NCBI GenBank assembly: GCA_903854365.1
Contig: CAINWE010000300.1
Coordinates: 1 to 9,394, forward strand
Origin: Oligoflexia bacterium
Lineage (GTDB): Bacteria > Bdellovibrionota > UBA1018
Length of the DNA: 9,394 nucleotides
Direction of reading: 5' to 3'
In this document: positions 5,580-9,394 of the stretch, one piece after another
How positions within the stretch are numbered: position 1 is the first letter of the stretch
Layout of the letters: the number at the start of each line of letters is the position of its first letter
Position numbers and translations under genes: made by a program
Notes under the pieces: model-generated
The model's database searches: none
Seen by the model: only the letters and a program-made list of their open reading frames with translations
What the model was told of the DNA's origin: nothing

Positions 5580-7130
5580 TTGGAAATTCGTGTGCGCTCG
5601 TGCCACGATGGTCGGGTGAAACCCTTATCTTCACTCCTGATTGGCAAACATTCGGCGTTTCTTTGGATTTTTGTGTTGGGTACCTGCCTGCGTTTTTGTC
5701 TCGCTCTATTGAGAACCGATCTTGTTTGGCCCGATGAGCATTTTATGACCTTAGAGCCGGCCTCGAAACTTGTTTTCAATCGAGCCTATTTGGCTTGGGA
5801 GTGGCTAGAGGGCTATCGCCCGTGGTCGGTGCCGTTACTGTATGTGCCCGTTCTTGGAGTTTGCAAGTTGCTCGGTATCTCCGGTGGATTGGTTCCCATT
5901 TACGCGAGCCGCGTTTTTACGGTGTGCTTTTCTTCGCTCGCTTTGCTCAAGTTTTATGAAATTCTTGAGCTTTTGCGACTCCGTGTGGGGGCAAGAGGGA
6001 TTGCTTTTACGGCATTTTCCTTAGCACCGGCGATGGTGCTTTGGGGCGCTACCTGTCTGGCGGATCACTGGTTGATGATTTTTTGGATCAGTCTGCTTCC
6101 TGCTTTGTACCGTTTAGGCCAATCGCGTTCTGATCGAAATTGGCTTCAGTGCGGCCTTTTGGCCGGCCTTCCTATTTTGATCAAGCTCCAGGCGGTTCTA
6201 TTTCCTTTTGCTATTGGGCTCGGCTTTCTATGGCAACGCAAAAAATTGCGAAAGCTCTTGTTCTATTCGGGCGGAGTTTGCGTTCATTTTCTGATTTTGG
6301 GCTGCCTGGATTGGATCGCTTACGGCAGGCCGTTTTACTCGCTTTGGCAGCAAGTGACTCGTGGCGAGGTGATTTCCCGTTTTTATGGAGTTGCGCCCTG
6401 GTTTGATTATTTTTCGAAATTAGAAAGTGATCAAAGCACCTTGTTTATGGTTGTTCTCCTGATTGTCCTTGCTACGGCTGCTCTGCGGTGGCGGGTGACA
6501 TCTCGATGGATCAGTGAACAGAAAAAATTGCTCTGGATGGTCCTTGCGCCGGGGGTCGTGTATTTTATTTTTCATAGCAGTATTCCGCATAAGGAGACTC
6601 GGTTTTTGTTGCCGGTGCTGCCAAGTTTGTATGTGATGCTGGCGATAGGTCTTCATGCGTCTCCTTGGGTGGCAAACTGGGAGCGGCGGATTTTAAAGTG
6701 GCGCTTTCCAAGGTGGGTGTTGCCCGGTTTTCTCAGCGTCCTAGCGAGTATTTCATTGTTTTTTGTTCTGACCACCCCCCTTTACCTGTCGACCGTGAAT
6801 ATTGCTCAGCTTGAAGCCCGAGTTTATCAGCTGCACTCTGCATCCGGAGGAGCTCCAACCTGCCTCCTACTTTTAGATCATAATTGGTCCTGGACACGGG
6901 GGCGGCTGATTCTTGGAGATGGGCTGGATGTGATTGAGAAAAAAGTTTCGGAGTTTTCTCCTGACGAAGATTCTGCCTGTTTTTATGCGATTCTGCCGGG
7001 TCACAAGTGGGCTGAATTTAAACTTAGGGTACCTGTGGGCCATTGGAGTTTTGTGGAGCAGGCGCCGAGTGGGTTCATTTTACTGCGAAAGTTGCAATTC
7101 GATTCACTGCGCGGTGCAGAATCGATGTGA
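5580..7130 (+). CDS. GT22-family (Alg9/PIG-B-like) membrane mannosyltransferase
   Basis: GT22 enzymes are multi-span GT-C glycosyltransferases that add mannose from a polyprenyl-phosphate donor. Their hallmarks appear in order: PDEHF (51-55) with the catalytic-type acidic pair after the first span; AWEWLEGYRPWSVPLLY (72-88), matching the family's 'TWEY...Y..RS' block; SRFYGVAPWFDYF (266-278), matching 'FYG..PW..YF'; and HKETRFLLPVLP (337-348), the best-known GT22 signature. About nine hydrophobic spans are followed, after about 400, by a soluble tail of some 115 residues. The start is uncertain. TTG at 5580 has AAAGAG directly against it, which is too close; GTG at 5592 has GGA 7 bases upstream and may be the true start; GTG at 5616 is a third choice. 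All three keep the full domain. Substrate and sugar are not shown by sequence; mannose is the family's usual sugar. Confidence 0.82.
   Translation: MEIRVRSCHDGRVKPLSSLLIGKHSAFLWIFVLGTCLRFCLALLRTDLVWPDEHFMTLEPASKLVFNRAYLAWEWLEGYRPWSVPLLYVPVLGVCKLLGISGGLVPIYASRVFTVCFSSLALLKFYEILELLRLRVGARGIAFTAFSLAPAMVLWGATCLADHWLMIFWISLLPALYRLGQSRSDRNWLQCGLLAGLPILIKLQAVLFPFAIGLGFLWQRKKLRKLLFYSGGVCVHFLILGCLDWIAYGRPFYSLWQQVTRGEVISRFYGVAPWFDYFSKLESDQSTLFMVVLLIVLATAALRWRVTSRWISEQKKLLWMVLAPGVVYFIFHSSIPHKETRFLLPVLPSLYVMLAIGLHASPWVANWERRILKWRFPRWVLPGFLSVLASISLFFVLTTPLYLSTVNIAQLEARVYQLHSASGGAPTCLLLLDHNWSWTRGRLILGDGLDVIEKKVSEFSPDEDSACFYAILPGHKWAEFKLRVPVGHWSFVEQAPSGFILLRKLQFDSLRGAESM
7100..7124 (+). terminator. Hairpin in the last codons of the GT22 gene, possible terminator
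   Basis: CGATT (7100-7104) and CTGC (7107-7110) pair with GCAG (7116-7119) and AATCG (7120-7124): nine pairs, a two-base bulge (CA) and a five-base loop. Only TTTT (7132-7135) follows, eight bases past the stem, so it is a poor intrinsic terminator. It may instead protect the 3' end or slow polymerase at the convergent junction. Confidence 0.35.
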
Positions 7131-7133
7131 GTT

Positions 7134-7880
7134 TTATACCCGTAGGTTCATCTGAGCTAAGCTGAGAGTCCAGTCCCAATGATGATAGGTCCAGAAGGAG
7201 CATGTTTGTCCGCGGGTACGGGTTAATCCGGCGGTTCCCGTTTTGCCAAATGGAATGGTGTGAGCCGTTTCAACGACGATGTCCGAAAGGGTAGAGGGCG
7301 ATGGGAGTTGAAGAGCTTTAAAGCTCGCTTCTTTGATGGTCCAGAGCTCGATCGAATTTAGCCCGAGTTTTTGCTCTTGTTCTGAGAAAACTCGGGCTTT
7401 TGCGGCTGCGGAGATTTTTCGGGAAGAACTCTCGACATCGATGCCCAGCGGCGCAGACGTGAATCCGCCACACGCGAGGATCGCTCCGTTTGAGTGACTG
7501 ACGGATGAATAAAAATTCGGCCGATCCGAGGACTTGGGGGCGTCGTGTAGGCAATCGAATACAGCGAGTCGGCCAGCGACCCATTCTGATCGTCGCTCCA
7601 GGGTTTTGAGGTGGTGGTCGGCCCAGAGTGCAGGAGTTTTGAGGAAGAGTCCCAGCTCTGTAGCAGGTACGCCCCTGAGTTCGAAAAGTGCTGGGTGCTG
7701 CTCAATCTGAGAGCGAAGCTGCTGCAAGGATTCTAGCGCTTCATGGCGTTTGGCATGAGACGCTTTCAGAGTGAGTCTTGGAGGGGCGTTTGGACTGCTT
7801 GAGGATTCGAGCTGCTTTACTGCCGCTTTGAGCGACTCCTCAAGCTGAATCCAATTCAGATCCTCTGCAGCTGAGCTCAT
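7134..7880 (-). CDS. 4'-phosphopantetheinyl transferase (Sfp/EntD superfamily)
   Basis: These cytoplasmic Mg-dependent enzymes move 4'-phosphopantetheine from coenzyme A to a serine of carrier proteins in fatty acid, polyketide or peptide synthesis. The family motifs are present in order: RRSEWVAGRLA (96-106), SVSHSNG (126-132), LGIDVE (145-150) with metal ligands Asp148 and Glu150, and WTIKEASFKA (180-189) with Glu184 and Lys188. At 248 residues it is of Sfp-like two-lobed size. The first 80 or so residues are polar and helix-prone and are not recognised. The ATG overlaps the thrS stop as ATGA, with a weak GAG 4 bases upstream, so translation is probably coupled to thrS. No carrier protein, synthase or siderophore gene is visible nearby, so the target cannot be named; it could be the housekeeping AcpS substitute or serve a distant pathway. 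Confidence 0.88.
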   Translation of the reverse strand: MSSAAEDLNWIQLEESLKAAVKQLESSSSPNAPPRLTLKASHAKRHEALESLQQLRSQIEQHPALFELRGVPATELGLFLKTPALWADHHLKTLERRSEWVAGRLAVFDCLHDAPKSSDRPNFYSSVSHSNGAILACGGFTSAPLGIDVESSSRKISAAAKARVFSEQEQKLGLNSIELWTIKEASFKALQLPSPSTLSDIVVETAHTIPFGKTGTAGLTRTRGQTCSFWTYHHWDWTLSLAQMNLRV

Positions 7881-9394
7881 CGCACTCGATTTTTAATTTG
7901 ATCCAAAATCCAGGTTTCGAAATCAGCCAAGCTCATGGAGGTCTGTGCTTCTTGTCCAAATTTTCTGAGGGTAACGGTTCCTTCGGATTGCTCGCGCTCT
8001 CCAATGATGAGGAGATTGGGGATCTTTTGCTTAGATCCATTCCGGATTTTTTTTCCCATGGTATCGGGAGAAAGCTCAATTTCTGCGCGCACCATTTTGG
8101 AACGGAGAGAAGCTACGATTTTTTCGCCGTATTCGTTAAATTTATCACTGACCGTAATCACTCGGACTTGAACGGGTGCAAGCCACGTAGGGAAGGCGCC
8201 GCCGTAGTGTTCAATGAGAAAGGCAATGAATCGTTCGTGCGTCCCGAGCGGGGCACGATGAATAATGTAGGGTCGGTGTTCTTTATTATCTGCGCCGACG
8301 TATTTCAGGTCGAGCCGTTCAGGGACTGCAAAATCAAGTTGGTTGGTACTTGCGGTTTCTTCTCTACCGGTAACAGTTTTAAATTGAAGGTCAATTTTTG
8401 GACCGTAGAAGGCAGCTTCTCCTCTGCCTTCTTGGAAGGGGAGTCCGCTGTCGACCATGGCTTCGTAAACGAGTTTTTGGGTCCACTCCCAGGCTTGCGG
8501 GTTGTTCACGTATTTTTCTTTGCCTTTGGGATCTTCAGGGTCCCAGGTCGAAAATCGCATCGAGTAAGAAGTAATATTTAGAATATCATACACTTCTTTG
8601 TGCATATTCATGACTGCTAAGAACTCTTTTTTGATTTGATCGTCAGAGCAGTAAATATGAGCGTCGTTCATGCACATACCGCGAACTCTGAGGAGCCCTG
8701 AGAGAGCTCCTGAGTCTTCGAATCGATAGACCTGTCCATACTCTGCTAATCTCAAGGGAAGCTCGCGATAGCTTCGCATCCGGGATGCAAAAATTTTGTG
8801 ATGATGTGGGCAGTTCATGGGCTTTAGACAATAGGTTTCTCGAGTCTCGGGAGTGCCTTCGGGGGTTCCGGCTGGTTGGTGCTCCTTAATTTCCATGAAA
8901 GGGAACATGTGAGCGGCATAATAAGGGAGGTGTCCGGTTTGATAATAAAGATCCGTCTTGGCGAGGTGTGGGGTTGCGACGCGTTGATAGCCTGCTTTGA
9001 ACTCCAGTTCCTTCATCAGTTTTTCGAGTTCGTCCCGAATAATAGTTCCGTTGGGTAGCCAGAGCGGGAGGCCTTTGCCAATCGTGTCGTCGATGACAAA
9101 AATATCGAGTTCTTTGCCCAATTTTTTGTGGTCTCTTTCTTGGGCTTCTTTAAAGGCTTTTGCGTAGGCGTCTAGCTCAGGTTTGGTTTCAAATGCCCAC
9201 GCATAGATGCGGGTCATCATGGTGTTTTTGGAGTCACCTCGCCAGTACGCGCCTGCGAGGCTCCGTAGCTTAAAACCTTGAACCGGGAGATTGCGTGACG
9301 TTTCGACGTGCGGGCCGTCACACATATCTAAAAAAGGGCCAGTCTTATAAAAGGTTAAATTTTGAATGCCGCGCTTTTCAAAAAGTTCTTCAGC
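7877..9394 (-). CDS. thrS: Threonyl-tRNA synthetase, 5' end outside window
   Basis: ThrRS charges tRNA-Thr in the cytoplasm and clears mischarged Ser-tRNA-Thr. The frame is open to the window edge, giving 505 visible codons; an ATG at 9325 is internal, because the codons before it encode FYKTGPFLD, the normal lead-in to the editing-domain motif. Seen in order (visible numbering): the end of the editing domain with CDGPHV (Cys25 corresponding to E. coli Cys182) and GAYWRGD; class II motif 1 near PNGTIIRDELE; MNCPHH with zinc Cys195; motif 2 around RFEDSGALSGLLRVRG; NDAHIYC with zinc His246; motif 3 HRAPLGTHERF with zinc His379; and the anticodon-binding domain from about 405 to the end. All three zinc ligands are present, so the enzyme looks functional. 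About 160-180 residues (TGS and most of the editing domain) lie off the window. The phosphopantetheinyl transferase gene overlaps its stop. Confidence 0.97.
   Translation of the reverse strand, partial: AEELFEKRGIQNLTFYKTGPFLDMCDGPHVETSRNLPVQGFKLRSLAGAYWRGDSKNTMMTRIYAWAFETKPELDAYAKAFKEAQERDHKKLGKELDIFVIDDTIGKGLPLWLPNGTIIRDELEKLMKELEFKAGYQRVATPHLAKTDLYYQTGHLPYYAAHMFPFMEIKEHQPAGTPEGTPETRETYCLKPMNCPHHHKIFASRMRSYRELPLRLAEYGQVYRFEDSGALSGLLRVRGMCMNDAHIYCSDDQIKKEFLAVMNMHKEVYDILNITSYSMRFSTWDPEDPKGKEKYVNNPQAWEWTQKLVYEAMVDSGLPFQEGRGEAAFYGPKIDLQFKTVTGREETASTNQLDFAVPERLDLKYVGADNKEHRPYIIHRAPLGTHERFIAFLIEHYGGAFPTWLAPVQVRVITVSDKFNEYGEKIVASLRSKMVRAEIELSPDTMGKKIRNGSKQKIPNLLIIGEREQSEGTVTLRKFGQEAQTSMSLADFETWILDQIKNRVR

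Noticed and set aside
5336..5779. Minus-strand frames of 147 and 101 codons opposite the junction of the two glycosyltransferase genes
   Set aside because: They are antisense to conserved TPR and GT22 coding regions, with no ribosome site or recognisable domain.
7898..8581. 227-codon plus-strand frame opposite thrS
   Set aside because: It lies wholly antisense to strongly conserved ThrRS coding sequence, and its translation is Phe-rich and low in recognisable domains.
9323..9325. ATG at 9325 as the start of thrS
   Set aside because: The frame stays open to the window edge, and the preceding codons encode the expected ThrRS segment FYKTGPFLD, so the ATG is an internal methionine.
1..9394. 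Mobile elements, CRISPR arrays, toxin-antitoxin or defence genes, prophage traces
   Set aside because: No transposase, integrase, regular repeats, att-like duplication at the tRNA 3' end within the window, or defence-type domains were seen in the frames read.

Overview
The window looks like chromosomal DNA from a motile Gram-negative bacterium of moderate GC content. The evidence is a CheA/CheW chemosensory pair, a threonyl-tRNA synthetase with its editing cysteine, a bacterial-type class II tRNA-Ser with an encoded CCA end, and AT-rich intergenic regions with sigma70-like hexamers. The hybrid CheA with tandem CheW-like domains and the membrane glycosyltransferases would suit a Bdellovibrionota, Oligoflexia or delta-proteobacterial-like lineage. 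That placement is an impression from protein style and is not demonstrated.

Layout: (1) 1-2892, minus strand: cheA (902 residues, complete) followed by a cheW-like gene cut by the window edge, overlapping by 8 bases, as in a chemosensory operon. (2) 2893-3489: an intergenic region of about 600 bases. It holds an AT-rich divergent promoter zone, a GC-richer stretch (about 3019-3170) with several inverted repeats that may be an uncharacterised structured RNA, a near-consensus promoter, tRNA-Ser(GGA), a G-free C-rich tract, and a pair of overlapping palindromes. (3) 3490-7130, plus strand: two closely spaced multi-pass membrane proteins of the GT-C glycosyltransferase type. The first carries a C-terminal TPR domain and recalls eukaryotic TMTC O-mannosyltransferases. 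The second carries clear GT22 (Alg9/PIG-B-like) motifs. (4) 7134-9394, minus strand: thrS (5' end outside the window) and, overlapping it by ATGA, a 4'-phosphopantetheinyl transferase gene. This unit ends 3 bases from the end of the glycosyltransferase unit, so the two converge tail to tail.

Working together: CheA would take signals from chemoreceptors through CheW and phosphorylate its own fused receiver domain and unseen partners. The two glycosyltransferases probably use lipid-linked sugars at the periplasmic face of the inner membrane and may modify the same cell-surface glycan or protein. ThrRS and tRNA-Ser serve translation, and the phosphopantetheinyl transferase would activate carrier proteins for lipid or polyketide/peptide synthesis. 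No mobile element, CRISPR array or defence system was seen. The items most worth following up are the GT-C pair, the structured intergenic element and the CheA architecture.
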